Shown piece after piece: positions 19,589 to 28,831 of a stretch of 45,839 bases of DNA. How positions within the stretch are numbered: the first letter of the stretch is position 1; each line of letters starts with the position of its first letter. Source of the stretch: an uncultured Bacilli bacterium (GTDB lineage: Bacteria > Bacillota_I > Bacilli_A > RF39 > UBA660); contig CANRAL010000006.1 of assembly GCA_947628585.1 (NCBI GenBank), positions 1-45,839 on the forward strand, read 5' to 3'. The notes beneath the pieces are model-generated. The model ran no database searches, was not told the DNA's origin, and saw nothing but the letters and a program-made list of their open reading frames with translations. The translations under genes and the position numbers were made by a program.

Positions 19589-21721
19589 ATGAAATTTAAA
19601 ATAGATAAAAAAGACTTTATCATGTTTATTATATATTGCATACTTTTATTATATTTATGTGCAATAGCTATTTTAAATTTTACTTCTTTATTAAATGATG
19701 GCGCTTTTTATGGTTTAGTTCCTTTTAAAGCTTTTACTATGCCTTATTTACCTATAACTTTGTTAATGTTTGTTGGGGCTTTAGTAGCTATATTTTCCAG
19801 TGTATCTTCTTATATTTTTAAAAAAGATAAAGGTAAGGGAATTGGCTTAAAATTTAAAACTAAAGAAAGTGATGGCTATGCTAAGTGGGCTGATGAAAAA
19901 GAAATTAAAAAAGGCGAAGATGTTGTAAAAATAAATCGCCTTAGTGATACTTTAGAAGCGGCAGGGATACCTTTAATTAATAATGAAAAAGAAACGTATA
20001 TTGATAATGGGGAATATCATAGTTTAATTTTGGGGTCAACTGGTAGTGGGAAAACTCAAACTATAGTTAAACCGATGGTTAACTTTTTAGCTAAAAAAGG
20101 CGAAAGTATGATTATAACCGATCCTAAAGGGGAAATATATAAATATGCTGCGAATTATTTGAAAAAAAGAGGATATAGAATTATATTATTAAACTTTCGG
20201 GAACCCCAAAATGGTAATGCCTGGAATCCTTTAACTTTACCATACCAATATTATAAAGCGGGAAATGTTGATAAAGCGACGGAATTACTAGATGATATTG
20301 CTTTAAATATTTTATATGATCCTAATAATAAAAGTGATTCGGATTTCTGGGAAAAGAGTGCTGCCGATTATTTTTCAGGATTAGCTTTAGGGCTATTCAT
20401 GGATGCTAAAGAAAAAGAAGTAAATCTTAATAGTATTAATTTAATGAGTACTGTTGGGGAAGAAAGATGTGGAACTAGTCATTATATTAATGAATATTTC
20501 CGTTTCAAAGGTGAAAGTTCTAGTGCTTATATTTTTGCATCTAATACTATTAATGCGCCAACAGATACTAAAGGTGGTATTTTATCTACTTTTAGACAAA
20601 AAATTCGTAAATTTTCAACTCAAGAAAATTTAAGTGAAATGCTATCTTACAGTGATTTTGATTTAAGAAGTATTGGTGAAGGTAAAACCGCCATATTTAT
20701 GGTTATTCATGATGAAAAGAAAACTTATCATAGTTTAATGACTATTTTTATAAAACAATGTTATGAAACTTTAATCGATGTTGCTCAAGAAAATGGAGGA
20801 AAATTACCAATTAGAACAAACTTTATATTAGATGAATTTGCTAATATGCCTCCTTTGCGAGATGTTGATGCTATGATTTCAGCTGCTCGAAGTCGCTTAA
20901 TTCGTTTTACATTTATCATTCAAGACTTTGCCCAACTTAATTCAGTATATGGTGAAGAAGTAGCTCAAATTATTCGGGGTAATTGTGGTAATTTAATTTA
21001 TTTAATTAGTAGTGAATTAAAAGCCTTGGAAGAAATAAGTAAAATGTGTGGAGAAGTTAAAGTAACGGATGAAAAAGATAAAAATGCAACCCGTCCTTTA
21101 ATTTCAATTTCGGATTTACAAAAAATGAAATTATTTGAAGGTATTTTAATTCGTATTCGGAGTAATCCTTTTAAAATAAAATTACAACCAGATTTTAAAA
21201 TTGATTGGGGAATAGAAAGGATTGAAGAACCTTATCCTCAAAGAGTAAAACAACAAGTTGAATTATTTGATTTAAAGAAATATGTTATGGAACAAAGGAA
21301 TAAATTAATGGCTGAACAAGTAACTGATGGTCCGGATATGATGAATCCTTTTAGTAATCCTTTCAATAACCCTTTTAGTAAACCAATGGAAAATCCTTTT
21401 GCGATGCCTAATATGGGATTTAATCCTCAATTAAATGAAAGTGATAAAAATATGCCTAAAAATAATGGGGGATTAGATTTAGATGCTATGCTAAAAGATA
21501 TTGATGAAAAATTAAAAGCATTTGAACTAGAAGAAGAACAAGCTAAGAAAGAAGAAAAAGCTAAATTAGAAATGCCGGAAGAGGAAATGCCAAAAGAAAA
21601 AGTGGAAGAAACGGAAGAAAAACCTAAAATAAATGTTGATGCTGATAGTATTATTGTTAATGAAAATGTTATTTCTGACGATGAATTTTTTGATGATTTC
21701 TTTGATGATGATGACGAATAA
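19589..21721 (+). CDS. VirD4/TraG-type coupling ATPase
   Basis: N-terminal TMs; LILGSTGSGKTQTIVKPMV, MIITDPKGEIYKYAANYLKKRGY, FILDEFANMPPLRDVDAMISAARSR; acidic tail. Confidence 0.93.
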   Translation: MKFKIDKKDFIMFIIYCILLLYLCAIAILNFTSLLNDGAFYGLVPFKAFTMPYLPITLLMFVGALVAIFSSVSSYIFKKDKGKGIGLKFKTKESDGYAKWADEKEIKKGEDVVKINRLSDTLEAAGIPLINNEKETYIDNGEYHSLILGSTGSGKTQTIVKPMVNFLAKKGESMIITDPKGEIYKYAANYLKKRGYRIILLNFREPQNGNAWNPLTLPYQYYKAGNVDKATELLDDIALNILYDPNNKSDSDFWEKSAADYFSGLALGLFMDAKEKEVNLNSINLMSTVGEERCGTSHYINEYFRFKGESSSAYIFASNTINAPTDTKGGILSTFRQKIRKFSTQENLSEMLSYSDFDLRSIGEGKTAIFMVIHDEKKTYHSLMTIFIKQCYETLIDVAQENGGKLPIRTNFILDEFANMPPLRDVDAMISAARSRLIRFTFIIQDFAQLNSVYGEEVAQIIRGNCGNLIYLISSELKALEEISKMCGEVKVTDEKDKNATRPLISISDLQKMKLFEGILIRIRSNPFKIKLQPDFKIDWGIERIEEPYPQRVKQQVELFDLKKYVMEQRNKLMAEQVTDGPDMMNPFSNPFNNPFSKPMENPFAMPNMGFNPQLNESDKNMPKNNGGLDLDAMLKDIDEKLKAFELEEEQAKKEEKAKLEMPEEEMPKEKVEETEEKPKINVDADSIIVNENVISDDEFFDDFFDDDDE

Positions 21722-21743
21722 AAATCCTTAGGGATTTTTTTCT
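21720..21743 (+). terminator. Rho-independent terminator after the VirD4 gene
   Basis: AAAAATCC-ttag-GGATTTTTTT. Confidence 0.7.
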
Positions 21744-21787
21744 AGTTAAAGGTCATTTATCAAATAAAAATACCAACATATAATAAA

Positions 21788-22060
21788 ATGGTGGTAGTAA
21801 GAAAAATGAAAAGGATTAGATTAAGTGATTATAATCCAGCACTAGGGCCCTTAATAGATGTGCAACATCCTCTTGATTATAAAGAACATCCTACGGGAGG
21901 TAGTACTAATATTTATGCTGATAATCTATTATTGAATCATAAGAAATATTTACAAAAAGGAAAAAAGTATTTTATAATATGTCATAAAGGATATTTAAGT
22001 AAAAAGGTAGTTTCAACATTAGAATTTTTTGGTTATGATGTAACACAAGTAATCCAATAA
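21788..22060 (+). CDS. small rhodanese-like protein
   Basis: LIDVQHPLDYKEHPTGGSTNIYADNLL...YFIICHKGYLSKKVVSTLEFFGYDVTQV; Cys in the active-loop position; start may be 21806. Confidence 0.65.
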   Translation: MVVVRKMKRIRLSDYNPALGPLIDVQHPLDYKEHPTGGSTNIYADNLLLNHKKYLQKGKKYFIICHKGYLSKKVVSTLEFFGYDVTQVIQ

Positions 22061-22061
22061 A

Positions 22062-22086
22062 TATCAACTTTAAGTTGGTATTTTTT
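22062..22086 (+). terminator. Rho-independent terminator
   Basis: ATATCAAC-tttaa-GTTGGTATTTTTT. Confidence 0.6.
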
Positions 22087-22133
22087 GGATAGTTTTTTTA
22101 TAACAATTGTATTATAATATTATTGTGGTTTTT

Positions 22134-22721
22134 ATGCATGAAATATTTTCAAATTTTTATGATTTAATAATGAATACAGTTGCCAATTTAGGTATATATG
22201 GACCGATTATAGGTTCTATTTTAATTGTTTTAGAATCTATTATTCCCGTATTACCTCTTTTTGTTTTTATAACGATTAATACAATTGCTTTTGGAAAAAT
22301 TTTAGGTTTTTTAATTTCTTGGATATGTACAATTATAGGTTGTTCCTTATCTTATTTTTTAGTTAAGAAAGTTGGTTATAATTTTATTTATGCTAAAGCA
22401 CGAAAAAAAAGTTTATTAAAAAAAATTATGGGCTTTTTCCATAATTTAAGTTTATGTCAAATAACTGTCATTTTAGCAATTCCTTTTACACCAGCATTTA
22501 TGATGAATATTGCCGCGGGTCTAACCAATATCCCTTATAAAAAATATTTTATAGCTTTAGTTATTAGTAAAATATTTTTAGTTTATTTCTGGGGAACAAT
22601 AGGAGTTGGCTTAATTGAAAGTTTTAAACATCCTATGAATCTATTAATAGTTTTAATAATGGCTATTTCTGCTTATATTTTAAGTTTAATTATTAAAAAA
22701 GTATTTAAAATTGAGTGGTAG
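22134..22721 (+). CDS. DedA/VTT-domain membrane protein
   Basis: GPIIGSILIVLESIIPVLPLFVFITINTIAFGKILGFLISWICTIIGCSLSYFLVKKVG...AIPFTPAFMMNIAAGLTNIPYKKY. Confidence 0.75.
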   Translation: MHEIFSNFYDLIMNTVANLGIYGPIIGSILIVLESIIPVLPLFVFITINTIAFGKILGFLISWICTIIGCSLSYFLVKKVGYNFIYAKARKKSLLKKIMGFFHNLSLCQITVILAIPFTPAFMMNIAAGLTNIPYKKYFIALVISKIFLVYFWGTIGVGLIESFKHPMNLLIVLIMAISAYILSLIIKKVFKIEW

Positions 22722-23496
22722 CATTATTAATTAAAGTTCGAACTAAGGATGATTCTTTAACTTTTTCTTTACTTTTTAAAAATTCTAATTCTTTTTGAAA
22801 TTCTTGTAAAATAAAGTATTCAATTTTGGGGTAGTCTTTATTATCTAAAGAGTTTTTTAAATAAAAGTTTTGAATGGCTTCTTTTATTTTATTTATAAGA
22901 TAATTATCCTCTTCATCTAACAAAACAATATTTTTTTTATCAGGAGAAAAATTAAAATCATAACCTTCAAAACAATAATCGTCATAGATTCCTAAAGGGT
23001 AAATATCACCTTCATAATATTCTTTAATACAATTTAAATTAAATAAAATTAAAGTATTAATACTATAAATTGCTCTTAAATTAAACCAAATTTCTTTATT
23101 AGGAAGTTTATTAAAATTAATCATTATACCATCATAATCATGACTTAATAATTGATAATTAAAGAAATTATTATAAGGATATTTATGTAAAAGATAATTT
23201 AGTTTTTCATCACTGTCTAAAACAAAAATTTTACTATTTTCTTTTAAACTTAATTTTAAACAAGGAATTTTTCCATCAAACCAAAGGTTAGTATGAATTA
23301 ATAAAGCTGGATGCGTTGATAAATATTCTACCCATTCACTATATTGATCATTAATTAAATCACTTAGCCAAAAACCTCCTTTAGGTTTTAAAGAAGGGTT
23401 ATTATTAGTTATTTGATTAAATAAAATACTTTTAATATTTTTCGTTCCAACATGTAAATACATAAAAATTCCTCTTTTGTCTAAATATTCTAACAT
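22705..23496 (-). CDS. hypothetical protein, possible ADP-ribosyltransferase-like fold
   Basis: YLHVGTKNIKSIL...LKPKGGFWLS...SKIFVLDSDEKLNYLL...YDGIMINFNKL layout; no assigned family. Confidence 0.4.
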   Translation of the reverse strand: MLEYLDKRGIFMYLHVGTKNIKSILFNQITNNNPSLKPKGGFWLSDLINDQYSEWVEYLSTHPALLIHTNLWFDGKIPCLKLSLKENSKIFVLDSDEKLNYLLHKYPYNNFFNYQLLSHDYDGIMINFNKLPNKEIWFNLRAIYSINTLILFNLNCIKEYYEGDIYPLGIYDDYCFEGYDFNFSPDKKNIVLLDEEDNYLINKIKEAIQNFYLKNSLDNKDYPKIEYFILQEFQKELEFLKSKEKVKESSLVRTLINNATTQF

Positions 23497-23558
23497 AAAT
23501 TAAAAAATTTTGCATTAAAAATATAACTTATGTTAATATTATTATGGGAGGAGGATAT

Positions 23559-24759
23559 ATGCAAGATTTAGAAGAAAAATATCTTGAGTTATTAATTAAT
23601 AAATGTCTTAATTTTGAAAATACTAAGGCAGTATTAATAAATTATCATCGAGAAAATAAAAACTTTATTACTAAATTAGTTCAAAAGTTAAATAAAATGG
23701 GGATAACGGATATTTATTTAGATGAAGAGGATCCTTATAAATATCATGAATTATTACAAAAGGATATAGAAATAATTAAAGATGATGCTTATTTTAATAA
23801 AGATAAATGGAAAGAATTTGCCAAAAAGAATGCTAATTTTTTAATGTTAAAAAGTGAGTATCCTAATTTGATGAATGATTTAGATAATCAAAAAGTAAAT
23901 TATATTAATAATTTAATCTTAGAACGAAAAAAAGATTTTTATGAAAAGCAAAAGAAAAATGAAGTACCATGGTGTATTGCAGTTTTGCCAAGTTCCCTTT
24001 GGGCTAAAGATTTATTTCCTAATGATCAAAATGCTTATGAAAAATTATTTAAGGTTATTGGTAGTTTTGTTTTGTTAAATGAAAAAAATCCTAGTGAATC
24101 TTGGGATGAAGTAATAAATAATTCAAATAAATTAGTTGCCAAATTAAATAAATTAAAAATAAAGACTTTACATTATACTAATAAAAAGGGAACTGATTTT
24201 GCGGTAGATATAAGTAAAGATGCTATTTGGTGTGGTATTGGTAGTGATACTTTATGTATTGTTAATTTACCCAGTTATGAAGTTTTTACATCTCCTTTAA
24301 AGGATAGTGCTGAAGGTATAATTTATGGCTCTAAACCATTATTTTATAATAATCAAAAAGTAGATGATTTTTATTTTAAATTTCAAAAAGGTAAAGTTAT
24401 AGAATATGATGCTAAGAAAGGAAAAGAAGTATTAGATAATATTTTGGCTGGGAAGGATATGAAGTTTTTAGGGAAATAGCTTTAGTAGATAAAAATACCC
24501 CTATTGCTAAAAGTGAAATATTATTAAATACAACTTTATTAGATGAAAATGCTTCTTGTCATATAGCTTTTGGGGAAGGATTTCCAGAATGTTTAAAGAA
24601 TGGTTATCAATTAACTGATGAAGAATTAAAGAATAAAGGTTTAAATATAGCTACTAATCATGTTGATATGATGGTAGGTACAAAGGATTTAGATATTGAA
24701 GTAACTACTTATGATAATAAGAAAATAAAAATATTTCAAAATGGCGAATTTGTAATTTA
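23559..24759 (+). pseudogene. M29-family aminopeptidase (AmpS/PepS-like) interrupted by a single-base frameshift
   Basis: Frame 1: ...TKKGTDFAVDISKDAIWCG...NLPSYEVFTSPLKDSAEG...MKFLGK*; a shifted frame continues EIALVDKNTPIAKSEILLNTTLLDENASCHIAFGEGFPE...NHVDMMVGTKDLDIE...NGEFVI* to 24759. Confidence 0.85.
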
Positions 24760-24798
24760 GTTATAGACTAACTTAAATTTTTCTTTTATAATTAAAAT

Positions 24799-26289
24799 AT
24801 GAAAAAAAGTAGGATAAAAAAATTTTTAGTTACAAGTATTTATATTTTATTTATAATATTATTTGTTTTTTTAATCATTAGTAAAAAGTGTCAAAATGAT
24901 TTATTTTTTGATTTGAAAACTGGTGAAAGTATTTTAAAACATGGAATTGATTTTAAAGATCATTTTAGTTTTATTCCTAACTTAACTTATTTATACCATC
25001 ATTATTTATATGATTTAATTATTTATTTTATTTTTAAATTTTTTAGCTATGGAGGAGTTTTTCTTTTCTTTTTCTTAATTTTTATTCTTTTAGGTATATC
25101 TATTTTTTACGTTAATTTAAAAATTGGTAAAAGTAAAATATATGCTTTATTTATAACTTTGGTTACTTCTTTAATAATGGGAACATTTATGACTAATCGA
25201 GTTCAATCCGTTACCTTTTTATTATTTTATTTAGAATTTTATTTTTTAAATTGTTTATATGAAACGGGAAAGAAAAAATATGCCATTTATTTAATTATTT
25301 TATCAATTATTATAGCTAATATTCATATGCCTTTATGGATATTTACTATTGTTTTAACTTTGCCTTTTATAGCCGAATATCTTTTATCTAAAGTTAAAAG
25401 CTTAAAACCTTTTTTAAATAATAGAATAGTAATAAATAAAGTAAAAAATGAAAAATTATGGTTAATTACCATAGCATTATTAATTTTTTGTGGTTTATTA
25501 ACACCGCTTAAATTTAGTCCGTATACCTTTTTTATTAAAGCTTTAAAAAGTAATAGTGATTTTTTGTTTATCAGTGAAATGATGAAAACAGTGTTTATTG
25601 ATTATCAATATTTTTTGTTTTTGTTTTGTTTGACTTTTCTTTTAATCATTATGTTAAAAGTTAAAATTAAAATTCGGGATTTATGTTTATTTTTAGGCTT
25701 ATTTTTATTTGCCACTTTAGCTAATCGTAATATTGCCTATGCATATTTATTTTATCCAACTCTTATTTATAAAATATTAAGAGAAAATTTTGATTTAACT
25801 AAAGTATTTAGTTATCTTAAAAAATATGAAATAAATAATTTAGGATATTTATTTATGGTTATAATATTAATAGGAGTATTTCTTAAATGTTTTATTGATT
25901 TTGATATAGTTAATTTTAATTATAAAATTAAAGAAGATTATCCAGTAGAATCAGTAAAATATATTAAAGAAAATTTAGATTATAAAAATATTAAATTATT
26001 TAATGAATTTAATTTTGGTTCATATTTATTATATAATGATATACCGGTTTTTATTGATAGTAGGGCAGAAGTATACATAAAAAACTTTAATGGTGGATAT
26101 GATATCGTTAATGATTATTTACAAACAGAGGATTATGATAAGTATCAAGAGATTTTTGAAAAATATAATTTTGATTATGCTTTAATATTTAATGGGGGTA
26201 AGTTATATAACTATTTAATTAAAGATAGTAATTATAAACCAATTTATTATGAAAGTAATAAATATGTCTTATTTAAGTGTAATTTGTAA
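24799..26289 (+). CDS. polytopic membrane protein, GT-C/PMT-like
   Basis: 496 aa, many TMs; C-terminal YPVESVKYIKENLDYKNIKLFNEFNFGSYLLYNDIPVFIDSRAEVY typical of GT-C-like bacterial proteins. Confidence 0.6.
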   Translation: MKKSRIKKFLVTSIYILFIILFVFLIISKKCQNDLFFDLKTGESILKHGIDFKDHFSFIPNLTYLYHHYLYDLIIYFIFKFFSYGGVFLFFFLIFILLGISIFYVNLKIGKSKIYALFITLVTSLIMGTFMTNRVQSVTFLLFYLEFYFLNCLYETGKKKYAIYLIILSIIIANIHMPLWIFTIVLTLPFIAEYLLSKVKSLKPFLNNRIVINKVKNEKLWLITIALLIFCGLLTPLKFSPYTFFIKALKSNSDFLFISEMMKTVFIDYQYFLFLFCLTFLLIIMLKVKIKIRDLCLFLGLFLFATLANRNIAYAYLFYPTLIYKILRENFDLTKVFSYLKKYEINNLGYLFMVIILIGVFLKCFIDFDIVNFNYKIKEDYPVESVKYIKENLDYKNIKLFNEFNFGSYLLYNDIPVFIDSRAEVYIKNFNGGYDIVNDYLQTEDYDKYQEIFEKYNFDYALIFNGGKLYNYLIKDSNYKPIYYESNKYVLFKCNL

Positions 26290-26388
26290 ATAAAGTGTGA
26301 AATAATTAGAGAAATTTCGGTATTTTTGTTGCTATTTAGAAGATTATTGGGTATAATAAGACTATGTTAAAAAGGAGGAGTCAATTAA

Positions 26389-26583
26389 ATGAAAGAAGCG
26401 ACTGGAGAATTAAATATGACTGTTGTAACTGTTGTAGCTATTGCAGCAGTAGGAGCATTCTTTTATGCATTTGTTTGGCCAAGTATCCAAGCAAGTATTA
26501 AGAAAAATACCTGTGAAGTTCAATGTGCTGATACAGAAGGTACATGTTTTGATGAATGTATGGCTGCCGAAGCTGAAGAATAA
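26389..26583 (+). CDS. tiny Cys-rich pilin-like membrane protein (paralogue 1)
   Basis: MKEATGELNMTVVTVVAIAAVGAFFYAFVWPSI then CEVQCADTEGTCFDEC; strong RBS AAGGAGGAG. Confidence 0.7.
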   Translation: MKEATGELNMTVVTVVAIAAVGAFFYAFVWPSIQASIKKNTCEVQCADTEGTCFDECMAAEAEE

Positions 26584-26594
26584 TAGGTAGTTAA

Positions 26595-26834
26595 ATGAAA
26601 GAGGCTACAGGAGAACTAAATAGTACTATTATTGTTGTGGTTTCTATTGGGGTCTTAGCGACCTTTTTTTTCAGTTATTTATGGCCTTCAATAAAACATA
26701 ATTTTGAAAAAGAAAGTCAATGTAATAAAGCCTCATGTGATTGCAGCAGTAAAGTTCGAGAACAAAATGAAGGTTATTGTTTGTGTACTTTAAATAATGG
26801 TGGCGAATCTTTTCGCTGTGTTTATAAAGGATAG
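26595..26834 (+). CDS. tiny Cys-rich pilin-like membrane protein (paralogue 2)
   Basis: MKEATGELNSTIIVVVSIGVLATFFFSYLWPSIK then C...CDCSSK...CLC...C; same N-terminus as paralogue 1. Confidence 0.7.
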   Translation: MKEATGELNSTIIVVVSIGVLATFFFSYLWPSIKHNFEKESQCNKASCDCSSKVREQNEGYCLCTLNNGGESFRCVYKG

Positions 26835-26844
26835 GGATTAAAAA

Positions 26845-27366
26845 ATGAAAGAGTCAATAAGTGCTGTTAGTATATTTCAAATAGTTATCGTATTTATTTT
26901 ACTATTTACGGCGATAATGTGTTTGACTATAAATAATGCTAATGCCTTTGGAATAAAAGACGAAATAACTAATATTATTGAGTTAAGTGATGGAGATTTT
27001 TTAGATGCTTCTGGAAACTTAAGTCAAAAAATAGTTGAAACGATTGATCTTAGTAATTATCGAAATACGGGAAATTGTGGAGATGGTTATGTTGGTTTTC
27101 AAAGAAATGGATCTCGGATAAGTGATGATAAGGGAGCATCTGTTTGTATTAAATGCGTAGCTGTTTCTAGTGAAGTAGAAGATTATCTCGCAGGTATTTT
27201 AGGTGCCGAAAATGTTGCTAAGCAAGGAGAAAATTTAGAAGGTTATTATTATCAAGTAGAAGTATTTTATTCTTTAGATGTGCCAATAATTAAACAAGCA
27301 TATAATTTTAAAACTAAAGGCGAAACACGTCTATTGTATGGAAATACTCCAGGGTTGTGTAGCTAA
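26845..27366 (+). CDS. TadE-like/pseudopilin-like protein A
   Basis: MKESISAVSIFQIVIVFILLFTAIMCLTINNANAFGIKDEITNIIE; C-terminal soluble domain with NTGNCGDGYVGF. Confidence 0.55.
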   Translation: MKESISAVSIFQIVIVFILLFTAIMCLTINNANAFGIKDEITNIIELSDGDFLDASGNLSQKIVETIDLSNYRNTGNCGDGYVGFQRNGSRISDDKGASVCIKCVAVSSEVEDYLAGILGAENVAKQGENLEGYYYQVEVFYSLDVPIIKQAYNFKTKGETRLLYGNTPGLCS

Positions 27367-27824
27367 TGAGAGAAACGTTTGGTACAACATGGACATTCCA
27401 ACTAATAATAGTTTTTATTTTAATTTTTTCTTGTTTCCTATCATTAGTTATTAGTTATTCCAAAGCTTACTCTTTAAAAAATGAATCCCTAACAATTATT
27501 GAAAAATATGAAGGACTTACTACCGAATCTGGTGAAATAATGAATAATTATTTAAGAGAAAATGGTTATCGAACGACTGGCAAATGTCCTGAAGGATGGC
27601 TAGGAGCTGTTGATTTAGATGGCACTTATGAAAAAGTAAAAGATAGTACTCGTTACTATTATTGTCTAACCGAAGAAAGTGAAAAAGATAAAATTCATTA
27701 TAATATAAGATTGTTTTATAAATTTAATTTACCTGTTATAGGGGATATAACTACATTTAAAATTGAAGGAACAACAAATGATTTCATAGGAAATAATAAT
27801 CGAATAACAAAGGGAGTGTCATAA
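27366..27824 (+). CDS. TadE-like/pseudopilin-like protein B (paralogue of A)
   Basis: MRETFGTTWTFQLIIVFILIFSCFLSLVISYSKAYSLKNESLTIIE; TTGKCPEGWLGA matches NTGNCGDGYVGF; TAATG overlap with preceding ORF. Confidence 0.55.
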   Translation: MRETFGTTWTFQLIIVFILIFSCFLSLVISYSKAYSLKNESLTIIEKYEGLTTESGEIMNNYLRENGYRTTGKCPEGWLGAVDLDGTYEKVKDSTRYYYCLTEESEKDKIHYNIRLFYKFNLPVIGDITTFKIEGTTNDFIGNNNRITKGVS

Positions 27825-28822
27825 TGAATGGGATAAATGTAATTGTTTCAAATAAATATCAACAATTATTATTAAATTTAGAAATTGATGTTATTAAGCA
27901 TATAACCGGTGAATTTACAGTTGAAGATTTAACTCAAGAATTTACTAATTTTTATTTTAATAAAATGATTATTGATATAACGGCAATTAAAAATTATGAA
28001 AATATTAATATTATTCAAGCATTATCCCTTAATTTTGATGCTAGCAAAATTATTTTATTATTAGATGATTCTAATGTTGTTAATTCTCCCAAATTTTTAT
28101 CCCAATTAGTATCAATGGGAATTTATAATTTTACTAAAGATGTTCAAAGTATTAAATTTTTAATTGATAATCCTAATAGCTACAAAGATGTAGCTAATAT
28201 TCAACAACTAAATGGGGGAGAAGGAAGAGTAGTATTAAATAGTACCGCTTATGATAATAATCGAGGTTTCATTGGTCAAAGGGTAATTGGTTTTAAAAAT
28301 TTAACTGATGGGGCTGGATCGACAACTTTAGTTTATTTATTAAAGCAACAATTAGAAAGAGAATATAAAGTTAAAACCGTAGAAATTAATGGTAATGATT
28401 TTAAGTTATTTAAAGATCGTAGTTTAGTTTCGATTAATAGTAGTGATTTAAATAATTTTATTCAAGAAAATAGTGATGCTGAAGTTATTCTTGTCGATAT
28501 TAATGGCGAAGTTGAAGGATTAATAGATGAAGTAATTTATTTAGTTGAACCTGGTTTAATTAAATTAAATAAATTAGTATCACAAGATAGTGGTATTTTT
28601 GAAAGATTAAATGGTAAAAAAATTGTTTTAAATCGTAGTTGTTTAACACAAGAAGATGTGGAAGATTTTGAAAAGGAAAGTGGCAGTAAAATATTCTTTA
28701 ATATTCCTAATTTGGATGATAAAGTAAATAATCATGCAATCTTAAATACCTTTTTACAAACTTTAGGATTTAGTCGAATGGATAATGAAAATTCTAATGG
28801 ATTATTTAGCATTTTTAAATAG
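27824..28822 (+). CDS. CpaE/TadZ-like protein with degenerate Walker A
   Basis: Receiver-like N-terminal half, then VIGFKNLTDGAGSTTLVYLLKQQL...VKTVEINGNDF and VILVDINGE as in MinD/CpaE ATPases, but P-loop lysines absent. Confidence 0.6.
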   Translation: MNGINVIVSNKYQQLLLNLEIDVIKHITGEFTVEDLTQEFTNFYFNKMIIDITAIKNYENINIIQALSLNFDASKIILLLDDSNVVNSPKFLSQLVSMGIYNFTKDVQSIKFLIDNPNSYKDVANIQQLNGGEGRVVLNSTAYDNNRGFIGQRVIGFKNLTDGAGSTTLVYLLKQQLEREYKVKTVEINGNDFKLFKDRSLVSINSSDLNNFIQENSDAEVILVDINGEVEGLIDEVIYLVEPGLIKLNKLVSQDSGIFERLNGKKIVLNRSCLTQEDVEDFEKESGSKIFFNIPNLDDKVNNHAILNTFLQTLGFSRMDNENSNGLFSIFK

Positions 28823-28831
28823 GAGGTAGAT

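Noticed and set aside
24465-24485. Programmed -1 frameshift in the M29 aminopeptidase
   Set aside because: GTTTTTA is a poor slippery heptamer and -1 slippage would give VFREIA rather than the conserved LGEIAL; a one-G indel fits better.
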